From the NCBI GenBank assembly GCA_947166355.1, contig CAMVDX010000021.1, forward strand, positions 1 to 40,997: DNA of 40,997 nt. The letters are read 5' to 3'. This document shows positions 1-8,124 of this stretch, one piece after another; position 1 is the stretch's first letter; the number at the start of each line of letters is the position of its first letter. Below the pieces are notes generated by a model. It saw only the letters and a program-made list of their open reading frames with translations. It had not been told where the DNA came from and ran no database searches. Source of the stretch: an uncultured Treponema sp. GTDB lineage: Bacteria > Spirochaetota > Spirochaetia > Treponematales > Treponemataceae. The translations under genes and the position numbers were made by a program.

Positions 1-22
1 TGTATAAACTGCGCCAGATGTA

Positions 23-1023
23 GTCGCTCCTTCACGGGAGCGTGAATTGAAACCTTGATGGTTCTATTATTGGTAAGGAGGTGTAGGTCGCTCCTTCACG
101 GGAGCGTGAATTGAAACTTTCTAAGATTCCAACTGTAAAACGTTTACTTTGTCGCTCCTTCACGGGAGCGTGAATTGAAACTTCACTTTTCGATGTGAAA
201 GATTCCGCCGGAACGTCGCTCCTTCACGGGAGCGTGAATTGAAACAGGTGTGAATAATAATACGCATATTTCCGGCATGTCGCTCCTTCACGGGAGCGTG
301 AATTGAAACCAAGATTGTCTGAGCTAAAGTTTTGCCCCATTTGGTCGCTCCTTCACGGGAGCGTGAATTGAAACAAGCTGATTCTGTAAATCCAGGGCAT
401 AAGGACAAGTCGCTCCTTCACGGGAGCGTGAATTGAAACAATTCCGGTGTTAAAATAAACGCGCGGAATTCTGGTCGCTCCTTCACGGGAGCGTGAATTG
501 AAACAAGTCCTCTTTGTTTTTCTTCTTCATTCATTTTGTCGCTTCTTCACGGGAGCGTGAATTGAAACATTAATACAACTCCAGTTTTATATTAGTCTCT
601 GTAGGTCGCTCCTTCACGGGAGCGTGAATTGAAACTGTGAAATGTCATGCAGCTGGTCTTTCAGTTCTGTCGCTCCTTCACGGGAGCGTGAATTGAAACT
701 CAGATTCAGAATCTTTTTTTACAGGGAACTCAGTCGCTCCTTCACGGGAGCGTGAATTGAAACCAATGACCACCACCGTAATAAGTTCCATTATCATCGT
801 CGCTCCTTCACGGGAGCGTGAATTGAAACTGTAATACTTACGAGTTTTACGTTACGGATTGTGTCGCTCCTTCACGGGAGCGTGAATTGAAACAGTCTTT
901 TTCTGGAAAACTCAACTCCTTTTCCCTGTCGCTCCTTCACGGGAGCGTGAATTGAAACCAAGATTACATTAAGCAATACAAATTGGGAAAGAGTCGCTCC
1001 TTCACGGGAGCGTGAATTGAAAC
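23..1023 (+). CRISPR. Type I-C-like CRISPR array, leader-distal end
   Basis: Sixteen copies of a 31-base repeat (begins GTCGCTCC, ends ATTGAAAC, internal palindrome GCTCC...GGAGC) start at 23, 87, 151, 215, 279, 344, 409, 474, 538, 605, 669, 733, 799, 863, 928 and 993. The 15 complete spacers are 33 to 36 bases long and all different; bases 1-22 are the end of another spacer, so the array continues off the left edge. All repeats are identical except the one at 538, which has T for C at 544. The repeat sequence is of the kind known from type I-C systems. In the orientation ending ATTGAAAC the leader and cas genes normally lie upstream, outside this window, which makes the 1023 side the old end. 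No cas gene is visible here. Confidence 0.97.
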
Positions 1024-1194
1024 AACTTTCCGTTGAGTCATTTCCAAAAATAAATTGTTAGGATTTTTCTGAGACATCTGCTAATATACAATTACCGCGC
1101 GGAATTAAAACCGGCAACTTTCAGTTCTGTCACCATGAACTTGTTTCAGGGGCTCATAAATAAAGCTTGCCGGCACAACAGGAGACAAAACAAA

Positions 1195-2331
1195 ATGAAA
1201 AACTCAATTGGTTCAAACATCAAATACTACAGAAAACAGCTGGGGCTCACACAGGAAGAACTTGCGGGCCAGCTCTTTGTAACTTCTCAGGCGGTGAGCA
1301 AATGGGAAAGCGACGCAGGTCTGCCGGATACTGCGCAGATTGTTCCGCTTGCAAAGGTGCTCAATATTTCAACTGATGCACTTTTTGGTCTTGAACAGGG
1401 AAATTATGATGCAGTAACGGCCGCAAAGGTTCATGTAAAATTCCGCGAGCTGCGCAGTCAGATTGATAAGAAAAAGGGGGCTCTGGAAGCCTGTGAATAT
1501 CTTCTTTCTGAATGCGAGGCAAATCCGCTGAACTTTGAAATCTACATGTACTTTGTTCAGAGTGTTGCAAACTTAAGCCGAAATGTCGACCCATTCGGTG
1601 AATACAAAAAAGGCATGAATGAAACCTACGACAAATATTTTGACGAGGCTTTGAAAAAATCTGTTCAGGTTATCCGCTACTGCAAGGAAGAAGATTTTGT
1701 TGAAAAGACTCACTTTGCACTATCCTGGATTTACATTCACTGTAAGGAATACGAAAAAGCTCGCGAGCACATAGCAAAACTGCCAAGCATAAAATCTAAC
1801 ATGCTCAAGGAAAGTATTCTTGCAAAGCTTGAAGGTTTTGAAAATGGCGTTGAAGCACAGCTTAAAGCTCAGCACAATAATTCGCAGCTCATGTGCCTAC
1901 CCTTCAACAAGGAGTTTGTATATTCCGCAGAAACTTATTTCTGGAACAAGCCTGAACTGGCGGCCAGTTATTGTGAATGGGCTTTGAACATAATTTTTGC
2001 AATCTGCAAGGATCCGACAATGAAGCCATTCTGTCAGGGCTTTGTGAAGGATTTATATGCCTTTAAGATTTGCGGTGAGTTGAAGTCTGGTCGCGCTGAA
2101 GATGTCAAAGCCGCCCGCGAAGATTTTGCCGCACTCAAAAAACTGATTTATGATTATGTCGATTTTTGCGCAGCCGAGCTTGAGCGCAAAGACCTTCTGA
2201 ATGCATATGATGAAAAGGGCATTTTGAATATGAAGCTTTACACAAAAGAAGACGGAGACCGCCGCGTAAAAGAACTTGAAGAAAAAATCAAAAACTGGTG
2301 CGGAGAAGAAGCTTTGAAGAAAGTATTGTAA
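1195..2331 (+). CDS. XRE-family regulator with long helical C-terminal region
   Basis: A 378-residue protein. Residues 5-65 form a Cro/CI-type helix-turn-helix (RKQLGLTQEELAGQLFVTSQ, then AVSKWESDAGLPD), as in many gut-bacterial XRE regulators. The remaining 300 or so residues look helical and rich in charged residues and aromatics, like a degenerate TPR-type sensor, but I cannot name a domain. I chose the ATG at 1195 because GGAG lies 10 bases upstream at 1181-1184. A 20-codon extension to an ATG at 1135 lacks a ribosome binding site and is probably untranslated. The gene stands alone between the CRISPR array and a convergent DUF1848 gene. Its targets are unknown. Confidence 0.85.
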   Translation: MKNSIGSNIKYYRKQLGLTQEELAGQLFVTSQAVSKWESDAGLPDTAQIVPLAKVLNISTDALFGLEQGNYDAVTAAKVHVKFRELRSQIDKKKGALEACEYLLSECEANPLNFEIYMYFVQSVANLSRNVDPFGEYKKGMNETYDKYFDEALKKSVQVIRYCKEEDFVEKTHFALSWIYIHCKEYEKAREHIAKLPSIKSNMLKESILAKLEGFENGVEAQLKAQHNNSQLMCLPFNKEFVYSAETYFWNKPELAASYCEWALNIIFAICKDPTMKPFCQGFVKDLYAFKICGELKSGRAEDVKAAREDFAALKKLIYDYVDFCAAELERKDLLNAYDEKGILNMKLYTKEDGDRRVKELEEKIKNWCGEEALKKVL

Positions 2332-2354
2332 ACCTCTGACAACTGGGGCTTGTT

Positions 2355-3287
2355 TTACTCAAACCCCAGCTCCAGCTGATTATCCACCCAGGATTTTTGT
2401 TCTGCGATATGAAGCTTATCACCCGGCAGGCTGCCACCAATCAAAAAGGGAGATGCCGGGTCGTGGAGCTTTTGATTTTTTTCAACCTGAGTCAGGTCGT
2501 TGTTTGCGTAGCAGTATTTGCAGTAATGGCGGCAGGTGTCGTAAGCACCGATATCAGCGGAAAGGTAGCAGGCACATTCTTTTCGTGACGGTTTGAAATT
2601 TGGTACCTTGAGCTTTTTGCCGATGGCTCTTTCGTAGTCTCGGACTGTCATGCAGCCGCCGCAGTCTGCTCCGTAGGGCGCAAGAAAATCTCCTTCGCCG
2701 CAGGGCTTCACAAGCATGCCGTGGTCAGCGGCGATTTTAATTATTGCCCGCCCCAAAAAGAGTTTATCCCGGTCACTAACTTCCCTCGCCTCCGGAAAAT
2801 TCCTTTTCACCTTTTCATACAAATCAATAAAACTGATGACAACAATTTTTGTATACCCCTCCAGCTCGCTCGCCATCTTTTCAAAAGCCCGCAAGTGAAA
2901 ATCAACAGTATATTTTGAATCAATAAAAATGGGGTCGTAACGCCAGCCGCAAGCCCGGCTCCCCACAACCCCAGACAAATACTTGAAGCTCTCAATTACC
3001 TCTGACTTATCCGGCACACCGGGCTCAATATCTTTTCCATAGGGCGTAATCGTAACATACCAGAACTGCCCAAAATCTTTCACCAGCCCCATATAAGGAA
3101 AAAAGGGCGCAGGATTCTTTGTGCAAAAGCCAATCGCGTCCACCACATCAGGATTAATTTCGTAGCGGGTAACAAGCCCAGAGTTATAAGGATTTCTTAC
3201 AAGAACAAAACCTTCTTTTATTCTGTTCGCAAGCCACTCTGGGAAAAAAGCTGGAATATCTGTGCGCTGACCGGTATTAAGAATCAT
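2355..3287 (-). CDS. DUF1848 family protein
   Basis: A 310-residue protein that I recognise as DUF1848 from its opening (MILNTGQRTDIPAFFPEW), the RNPYN segment and the cysteine-rich end. Function is not established. Near the C-terminus C252-x3-C256-x2-C259 (DTCRHYCKYCYAN) has the spacing of a radical SAM cluster motif, and C238 and C240 lie just before it, so an iron-sulfur site is likely. The position of the motif at the C-terminus rather than the N-terminus is unusual for a radical SAM enzyme. The start ATG at 3287 has only a weak upstream ribosome binding site. The gene faces the XRE gene and its end is 23 bases from it. Confidence 0.8.
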   Translation of the reverse strand: MILNTGQRTDIPAFFPEWLANRIKEGFVLVRNPYNSGLVTRYEINPDVVDAIGFCTKNPAPFFPYMGLVKDFGQFWYVTITPYGKDIEPGVPDKSEVIESFKYLSGVVGSRACGWRYDPIFIDSKYTVDFHLRAFEKMASELEGYTKIVVISFIDLYEKVKRNFPEAREVSDRDKLFLGRAIIKIAADHGMLVKPCGEGDFLAPYGADCGGCMTVRDYERAIGKKLKVPNFKPSRKECACYLSADIGAYDTCRHYCKYCYANNDLTQVEKNQKLHDPASPFLIGGSLPGDKLHIAEQKSWVDNQLELGFE

Positions 3288-3308
3288 AAATCAATTTAAT
3301 GATAGCAT

Positions 3309-3342
3309 AGAAAATCCCTCTTGTCAGAAAATCCCTCTTGTC
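3309..3342. repeat. Perfect 17-base tandem duplication
   Basis: The 17-mer AGAAAATCCCTCTTGTC occurs twice without interruption (3309-3325 and 3326-3342), in the gap between the divergent DUF1848 and acyltransferase genes. It may be simple slippage or a duplicated regulatory site. Confidence 0.85.
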
Positions 3343-3451
3343 GCAACTATTTCTAACATAAAAACCTCCAGAATGTTAATTTTATTTGGTGGACTTGCCG
3401 CAAAACTCGCTATACAATTATGTTAATAATTATTGCAAAGGTGGTAAATGT

Positions 3452-4558
3452 ATGAGAAAACACTACTTGGACAACATCCGCTGGGTAACGGTTGTAATTG
3501 TTGTAATCTATCACGTTTTTTATATGTATAACTCAGAAGGCGTGTTGGGGGGCTTAGGAAAAATCACAAATCTGCAGTTTCAGTACTACGATGCTTTTCA
3601 GTATCTGGTTTACCCCTGGTTTATGCCGCTGCTCTTTATCGTTTCGGGAATCAGTGCAAGATTGAGCCTTGAGCAGCATACTGACAAAGAATTTATAAAA
3701 TCACGAAGTCTGAAGCTGCTGGTGCCTTCGACCATCGGACTTTTCTTTTTCCAGTTCATTCAGGGCTACGTAAGCATGTCTCTGGGAGGCGGCATTACGG
3801 GACTTAAGGAAGCAGGAGTTCCAGGGCCAATAATTTATATGATTATGGTTGCTTCGGGAAGCGGTGTGCTCTGGTACATGCATCTTTTATGGATTTACTG
3901 TCTTCTCCTTGTGATAATCAGAAAAATCGAAAAAGGAAAATTACTGCAGGCGGGGGCAAAAACTCCACTGTGGCTGCTGCCTCTTTTCTATTTTCCAATC
4001 TGGGGTGCAGCTCAGATTTTGAACACGCCTATTGTTTCTGTTTACCGCTTTGCATTTTATTTTGTCTTTTTCCTGCTGGGCTACTACGTTTTTTCAAATG
4101 ATGAAGTGATGGAAAAAATCAAAAAGCTTGCGCTTCCTCTGATTACCCTTGCTCTTGTTTTGTGCGTAACTTTTACGATTTTGTATTTTGGTCAGAACTA
4201 TGCTGACAAGCCGATTAACCGGGGCTTCCTTTTTTCTCTGTGTGCTTACGTGGGTTCGCTTGCCATGCTGAGTGGCTTTGCTCGCTTTGGGGATTTCTCG
4301 AATGGCTTTACAGAGTGGATGAGCCGTCACAGCTTTGGGCTTTATGTTTTCCACTATCTTGGAATTTCAAGTGTGGCACTCTTTATTGCAAAGCCGGGAT
4401 TCCTTCCTGCTCCGGTGAGTTATCTTTTGAGTCTTGTCGCAGGCTTTGTTTTCGGATACGCTTTGTATGAAGTGATTTCGAGAATTCCATTTTTCAGATG
4501 GGCAGTTCTGGGAATCAAAAAAAAGAAAAACGTCGAGGCAAAGCAGGCTCACGATTAA
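3452..4558 (+). CDS. Acyltransferase 3 family membrane protein
   Basis: A 368-residue protein with about ten hydrophobic segments. The N-terminus, MRKHYLDNIRWVTVVIVVIY, is the typical start of acyltransferase-3 (OafA/NodX type) proteins, in which the first residues after LDNIR enter membrane helix 1. The conserved histidine (VIYHVFYMY) follows. Such enzymes move acyl groups onto sugars or lipids of the cell envelope; the substrate here cannot be read from sequence. The start is set by AAAGGTGG 8-14 bases upstream; an upstream TTG-started extension has no such support. It is followed 45 bases later by a regulator gene on the same strand, possibly co-transcribed. Confidence 0.85.
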   Translation: MRKHYLDNIRWVTVVIVVIYHVFYMYNSEGVLGGLGKITNLQFQYYDAFQYLVYPWFMPLLFIVSGISARLSLEQHTDKEFIKSRSLKLLVPSTIGLFFFQFIQGYVSMSLGGGITGLKEAGVPGPIIYMIMVASGSGVLWYMHLLWIYCLLLVIIRKIEKGKLLQAGAKTPLWLLPLFYFPIWGAAQILNTPIVSVYRFAFYFVFFLLGYYVFSNDEVMEKIKKLALPLITLALVLCVTFTILYFGQNYADKPINRGFLFSLCAYVGSLAMLSGFARFGDFSNGFTEWMSRHSFGLYVFHYLGISSVALFIAKPGFLPAPVSYLLSLVAGFVFGYALYEVISRIPFFRWAVLGIKKKKNVEAKQAHD

Positions 4559-4603
4559 AGCCTTGACTTCGCCGTATGTCGCAGCGTTTTTAGGGAGACC
4601 TTA

Positions 4604-5026
4604 ATGTTCAAAGATAATCTTGTTCAAATGCGAAAAGTCTTACAGCTGACTCAAGAAGATATTGCAGAAAAGCTTGGTGTTACCCGCCAGTCTGTAGCTA
4701 AATGGGAGTCTGGCGAAAGTATTCCAGACCTGGATAAATGCAAACAGCTTGCTGATATTTTCGGCGTTTCTCTTGACGACCTGGCAAATTATGAGCCGGA
4801 AGAAAATCTTGGACTGGGCGTCCCTCCAAAGGGCAAACATCTTTTTGGCCTTGTCACTGTTGGTGATAAAGGCCAGATTGTAATCCCCGCAAAAGCCAGA
4901 AAGATTTTTGAAATTTCAACCGGCGATCAGCTGGTTGTACTTGGTGATGAAGGACAAGGTCTGGCACTGGTAAAAGCCAGTAATTTTTTATCACTAGCGA
5001 ATATGGTCAAAAAACTGAAAAAGTAA
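4604..5026 (+). CDS. XRE regulator fused to SpoVT/AbrB domain
   Basis: A 140-residue two-domain DNA-binding protein. Residues 1-60 are an XRE helix-turn-helix (LTQEDIAEKLGVTRQSVAKW). Residues 82-128 are a SpoVT/AbrB swapped-hairpin domain (VTVGDKGQIVIPAKARKIF, then GDQLVVLGDEGQGLALVKA). The fusion is known in Firmicutes and Treponema, where it resembles the antidote part of toxin pairs and transition-state regulators, but no toxin gene is next to it. A GGGAG ribosome binding site precedes the ATG. It lies just after the acyltransferase gene and may control it or itself. Confidence 0.88.
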   Translation: MFKDNLVQMRKVLQLTQEDIAEKLGVTRQSVAKWESGESIPDLDKCKQLADIFGVSLDDLANYEPEENLGLGVPPKGKHLFGLVTVGDKGQIVIPAKARKIFEISTGDQLVVLGDEGQGLALVKASNFLSLANMVKKLKK

Positions 5027-5028
5027 AT

Positions 5029-5067
5029 CTGCCATCTTCTGAAATTTTTATTTCATCATAATGGCAG
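5029..5067. terminator. Possible bidirectional terminator between convergent genes
   Basis: CTGCCAT (5029-5035) pairs with ATGGCAG (5061-5067), and TGAAAT (5040-5045) pairs with ATTTCA (5050-5055) inside it. The hairpin straddles the end of the AbrB-fusion gene and the stop of the YfiH gene. There is no strong T-run, so this is tentative. Confidence 0.35.
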
Positions 5068-5878
5068 TGAGCATACGCTCTGTTTTGGATTTTGTTCTTC
5101 GGTATGAACAGAAGCTACAACCTTCGACCTGTGAATGCAAAGTACAGACGCCGGCAGAAAAAATGCTGGCAGCCGGCACCCCACATTCCAGTAAGGTCAG
5201 CCTAACAGCCTCTTTCAGATTCAAAAGATATTTTTCCTGATTTTTTCTGACAAAGATTTTTTCCATTTCCGCAGTGGCAAAGCTCTGGCTGAATTCTTCA
5301 AAGACATCCTGCCCAACTTCATAGCAGTCCTTGCAGATATGTGGCCCAATCGCCACAAGCATATCAGAAGGCTGGCAGCCAAAAGCAGTCTTCATTTTTT
5401 GAATTGTAACTTGCGAGATTTTTTTGACTGTTCCCTTCCAGCCACTGTGAACCATGGCAATAACTTCTTTTACCGGGTCGTAAAAATAAACCGGAACACA
5501 GTCTGCCTCAACCGTACACAATAGAAGATTTTTCTCATTTGTGATAAGGCCGTCGTAAGGCTCGCTTTCATCTAAAGGTCGAAGGATGCCATCGCCGCCG
5601 TTTTCACGGGTCACAATTTTTACCACATCAGTATGAGTCTGTTTTGATTTGACCATGTCTTGCGGCGTAATTCCAAGCTGCTGGCTCAGAGTAAGATAAT
5701 TATCGCGTGCAAGTGAATCTTCATAATTCCACGCAGTATCGCAGGAAGTCGTATAAAGAGTTTTTACTAGTCCACTTTTGTCCAGTTCTGGAATAGAGAA
5801 AAATCTGATATTTCTAATTCCTTTTAAATGCGCCAGAAACTTTTCTGAAGATCTTATTTTTTTCATCCAGGATTCCAT
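5048..5878 (-). CDS. pgeF: YfiH/PgeF family purine nucleoside phosphorylase (laccase domain)
   Basis: A 276-residue member of the YfiH/LACC1 (Cu-oxidase_4) family. Family members have been shown to act as purine nucleoside phosphorylases/adenosine deaminases and, in E. coli, as peptidoglycan-editing factor. Recognisable parts are the central VHSGWKGTVKKI segment with the metal-ligand histidine, AIGPHICKDCYEV, and the C-terminal CTLHSQVEGCSFCSYRRTK, matching the family's Cys-Thr ... SYRR ending. The start is uncertain: the first ATG and the one five codons later (MKKIRSSEKF) both lack a good ribosome binding site. It is transcribed in the same direction as pyrC, which lies 41 bases upstream, so it may be the last gene of that unit. 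Confidence 0.87.
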   Translation of the reverse strand: MESWMKKIRSSEKFLAHLKGIRNIRFFSIPELDKSGLVKTLYTTSCDTAWNYEDSLARDNYLTLSQQLGITPQDMVKSKQTHTDVVKIVTRENGGDGILRPLDESEPYDGLITNEKNLLLCTVEADCVPVYFYDPVKEVIAMVHSGWKGTVKKISQVTIQKMKTAFGCQPSDMLVAIGPHICKDCYEVGQDVFEEFSQSFATAEMEKIFVRKNQEKYLLNLKEAVRLTLLECGVPAASIFSAGVCTLHSQVEGCSFCSYRRTKSKTERMLTAIMMK

Positions 5879-5918
5879 TTTTTTTCTACAAAATATTTGG
5901 TTGTAAAAAAATCAGGGG

Positions 5919-7454
5919 TTATGACTCAAATACAAGTCGGCCATCTATAAAAAGATTCTTTACTCGACCAGTAAGAGTACGACCTTCGAATGGAGTTGCT
6001 TTTCCTTTGCTATAAAACTTACTGCTGTCTACCGTCCACTCTTCATCTGGATCCAGAATTGTAAGGTCAGCATCATAACCAGAACGCAAAAGCCCCTTCT
6101 GAAGTCCAAGCAGACGTGCCGGCTGAGCAGACATTAACTGAGACAGGCGGCGCGGATTAAACTGATTATCTTTTACGAGCACACTGTTACATACGGCATA
6201 CGCAGTTTCAAGACCGGTAAAGCCAGGCGCGCCGCCCGCCTTATCATCCAGCGTGTGCGGAGCATGATCTGTGGAAATTACATCAACAGTGCCGTCACGC
6301 AAAGCTTCAAGCAGAGCCACGCGGTCATCTTCACTGCGGAGCGGCGGATTTACAAGAGCCCGGATATACGGCTCATCAGTTCCACAAAGTGCCAGATGGT
6401 GCGGAGTAACTTCGCAGCTTACTGCAAAGCCTCCGTTTCCAACAATCCGCGGATTCGGAGCCGGCGCATATTTTTCGCCGTCTTCAAAAGCCTGGTAAGC
6501 AGCATCTGCTTCGTCCGCGTTATAATCTGCCTCGTCATCATATATTTCATTTTTCGCATCGCGCACAGCATTTATCGAAACAGCTGTACTAACATGCGCA
6601 ATATGCACATGACAATCTGCTTGTTTTGCAAGCATGATATTTCTAACTGTAGCAACATCTTCTGCAAGAGCAAGAATCTCGTTTGCCTTTGTAAGAGCTA
6701 AATCTATGCGGTCCAGCGCTTCTGCATTTTCTTCATCATCTTCATCAAATTCTTCGTCATCAGTTCCCCATGCAGAAAGACCAACCTCTTTCATAATTTC
6801 AAGGGCTTCTGCACGGAACGGTTTTGCCTGCGCACCAAGAGTCATATCTTCGCTGTGACAACTTACGATAATTCCCTTCTCGGCCGCCTTTGTCATACCT
6901 TCGAGCATGATGGCACTGGCAGGAACATCACGGCCGTCTTCTGTAATCACCGGCACATATTTTTTTTCTACGAAATCCAGGTGCGATGTATCCTCGCCGC
7001 CAAAATCGCGCGTTATGCTGACCGTCTGAAAAAGATGTGTAAGCCCGATTGCCGCAGCCTCACGTTCAATCTTCATTGCCATTTCCATAGAAGAAACAAC
7101 AGGATTTGTGTTAGGCATGGCTACTATTGTACCGTAACCGCCGGCTGCCGCAGCATGCAGCCCGGAATTCAAATCTTCTTTCTGAGTCTGTCCCGGGTAA
7201 CGCAGGTGAACGTGCATATCGATAAAAGCCGGGGTAAGGGTAAGTCCATGAGCATTAAAAAGTTCTATAGGGCACTTTTCTTCAAGACCGTCTTCTGCAA
7301 GCACTGCGCGCGCCATTTTTTCAAGCGTTTCAGAATTAGTATAATACCCCTGAAAAACCGAGCGGATTTTTGCGTCCATCACAAGAACCGCGCCGGGCGT
7401 ATCCATACTTTCATCAAGAAGACGTGCATTGTATATAAGTGTTATTTTGCTCAT
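5919..7454 (-). CDS. pyrC: Dihydroorotase
   Basis: Third step of pyrimidine synthesis: reversible cyclisation of N-carbamoyl-aspartate to dihydroorotate. The 511-residue protein shows the amidohydrolase zinc motifs in order: DMHVHLRYPGQTQKED, AMPNTNP, SCHSED, HIAHVST, VTPHHL and STDHAPH. It is longer than a usual type I enzyme (about 430) because of two acidic insertions, one after LSAWG (roughly TDDEEFDEDDEENAE) and one before the VTPHHL motif (DDEADYNADEADAAYQAFED). I chose the ATG at 7454 because AAAGGAG precedes it. A 21-codon extension reads through a dispersed repeat (GIPTFVGMT) and is an artefact. It follows pyrB and pyrI in the same direction, separated from pyrI by a palindromic repeat. 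Confidence 0.93.
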   Translation of the reverse strand: MSKITLIYNARLLDESMDTPGAVLVMDAKIRSVFQGYYTNSETLEKMARAVLAEDGLEEKCPIELFNAHGLTLTPAFIDMHVHLRYPGQTQKEDLNSGLHAAAAGGYGTIVAMPNTNPVVSSMEMAMKIEREAAAIGLTHLFQTVSITRDFGGEDTSHLDFVEKKYVPVITEDGRDVPASAIMLEGMTKAAEKGIIVSCHSEDMTLGAQAKPFRAEALEIMKEVGLSAWGTDDEEFDEDDEENAEALDRIDLALTKANEILALAEDVATVRNIMLAKQADCHVHIAHVSTAVSINAVRDAKNEIYDDEADYNADEADAAYQAFEDGEKYAPAPNPRIVGNGGFAVSCEVTPHHLALCGTDEPYIRALVNPPLRSEDDRVALLEALRDGTVDVISTDHAPHTLDDKAGGAPGFTGLETAYAVCNSVLVKDNQFNPRRLSQLMSAQPARLLGLQKGLLRSGYDADLTILDPDEEWTVDSSKFYSKGKATPFEGRTLTGRVKNLFIDGRLVFES

Positions 7455-7477
7455 ACTTACTCCTTTCCCTTCCGTCA

Positions 7478-7683
7478 TCCCGACGAAAGTCGGGATTCCT
7501 TTTATGTAGATTGCCACGTCGCTTCGCTCCTCGCAATGACGTAACGTTGTAGATTACCAGTGTACGCTCGCAAAGGCAGCACACCATTTCATCCCAACGT
7601 CATTGCGTATACCCCGACGAAGGCAAATCGCATTCCATCACCCACGTCATTGCGAGGAGCCCGACAGGGTGACGTGGCAATCC
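7478..7683. repeat. Palindromic dispersed repeat between pyrI and pyrC
   Basis: This stretch holds two outward arms: ATTGCCACGTC...CCTCGCAATGACGT (7510-7542) and its near-complement ACGTCATTGCGAGG...GACGTGGCAAT (7644-7681), with about 100 bases between. To its left is a smaller inverted unit (CCCGACGAAAGTCGGG, near 7489-7504). The same words (GTCATTGCGAG, CGACGAAAGTCGGGA) recur elsewhere in the window and are a familiar class of non-coding repeat in Treponema and other genomes. It interrupts the pyr operon. Confidence 0.8.
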
Positions 7684-7686
7684 ATT

Positions 7687-8124
7687 TTATCTTCTCTCGC
7701 TGCCTGCCAGGTAGAGTGTATCGCAGTATTCGCACTTGTAAACGCCTTTTGATTTATCTGTAAGCAGGAAGGTCGGTTTTACATAGTGCTCTGTCTGGGT
7801 GATACAGCGCGGATTTTTACATTTGAAAACTCCCTGCACGCGGGCAGGAAGCTCCATATTGATTTTGCGTACGATTTTTTCGTTTTCGATTACGTTTACG
7901 CAAATGCTCGGATCAATAAAACCCAGCACCGAATAATCAATGTTGATGATGTTATCAATTTTAATGATATCTTTTTTTCCGGATTTTTCTGAATGCACAT
8001 TCTGAATCAGGCAGGAAGTAAATGGTGCCTTGTCCAGTCCGAGCCACTGGTAGATTTCCCAGCCAGAGCCGGCACGAATATGGTCTATTACAAGTCCGTT
8101 TTTAATTGTATTTACGTTTAACAT
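7687..8124 (-). CDS. pyrI: Aspartate carbamoyltransferase regulatory chain
   Basis: Regulatory subunit that binds nucleotide effectors and holds catalytic trimers together. The 145-residue length matches the family. The zinc site is intact: C102-x4-C107 (CKNPRC) and C131-x2-C134 (CEYC). The N-terminal nucleotide-binding domain has INTIKNGLVIDHI-like sequence (NVNTIKNGLVIDHI). Its ATG overlaps the pyrB stop codon by one base (TAATG at 8126-8122), which indicates translational coupling and near-equal synthesis of the two chains. Confidence 0.96.
   Translation of the reverse strand: MLNVNTIKNGLVIDHIRAGSGWEIYQWLGLDKAPFTSCLIQNVHSEKSGKKDIIKIDNIINIDYSVLGFIDPSICVNVIENEKIVRKINMELPARVQGVFKCKNPRCITQTEHYVKPTFLLTDKSKGVYKCEYCDTLYLAGSERR

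Noticed and set aside
160..408. Minus-strand ORF of 82 residues with repeated FNSRSREGAT
   Set aside because: It is the translation of CRISPR repeats and spacers.
440..473. Spacer sharing GCGCGGAATT with 1094-1105
   Set aside because: Only about 10 bases match, within chance; not a self-targeting spacer.
7455..7517. N-terminal extension of pyrC (GIPTFVGMT)
   Set aside because: Translation of a dispersed repeat; the real start has AAAGGAG just upstream at 7454.
6855..7544. Plus-strand 229-residue ORF opposite pyrC
   Set aside because: Antisense shadow of a well-supported dihydroorotase; its composition and lack of ribosome binding site do not support it.
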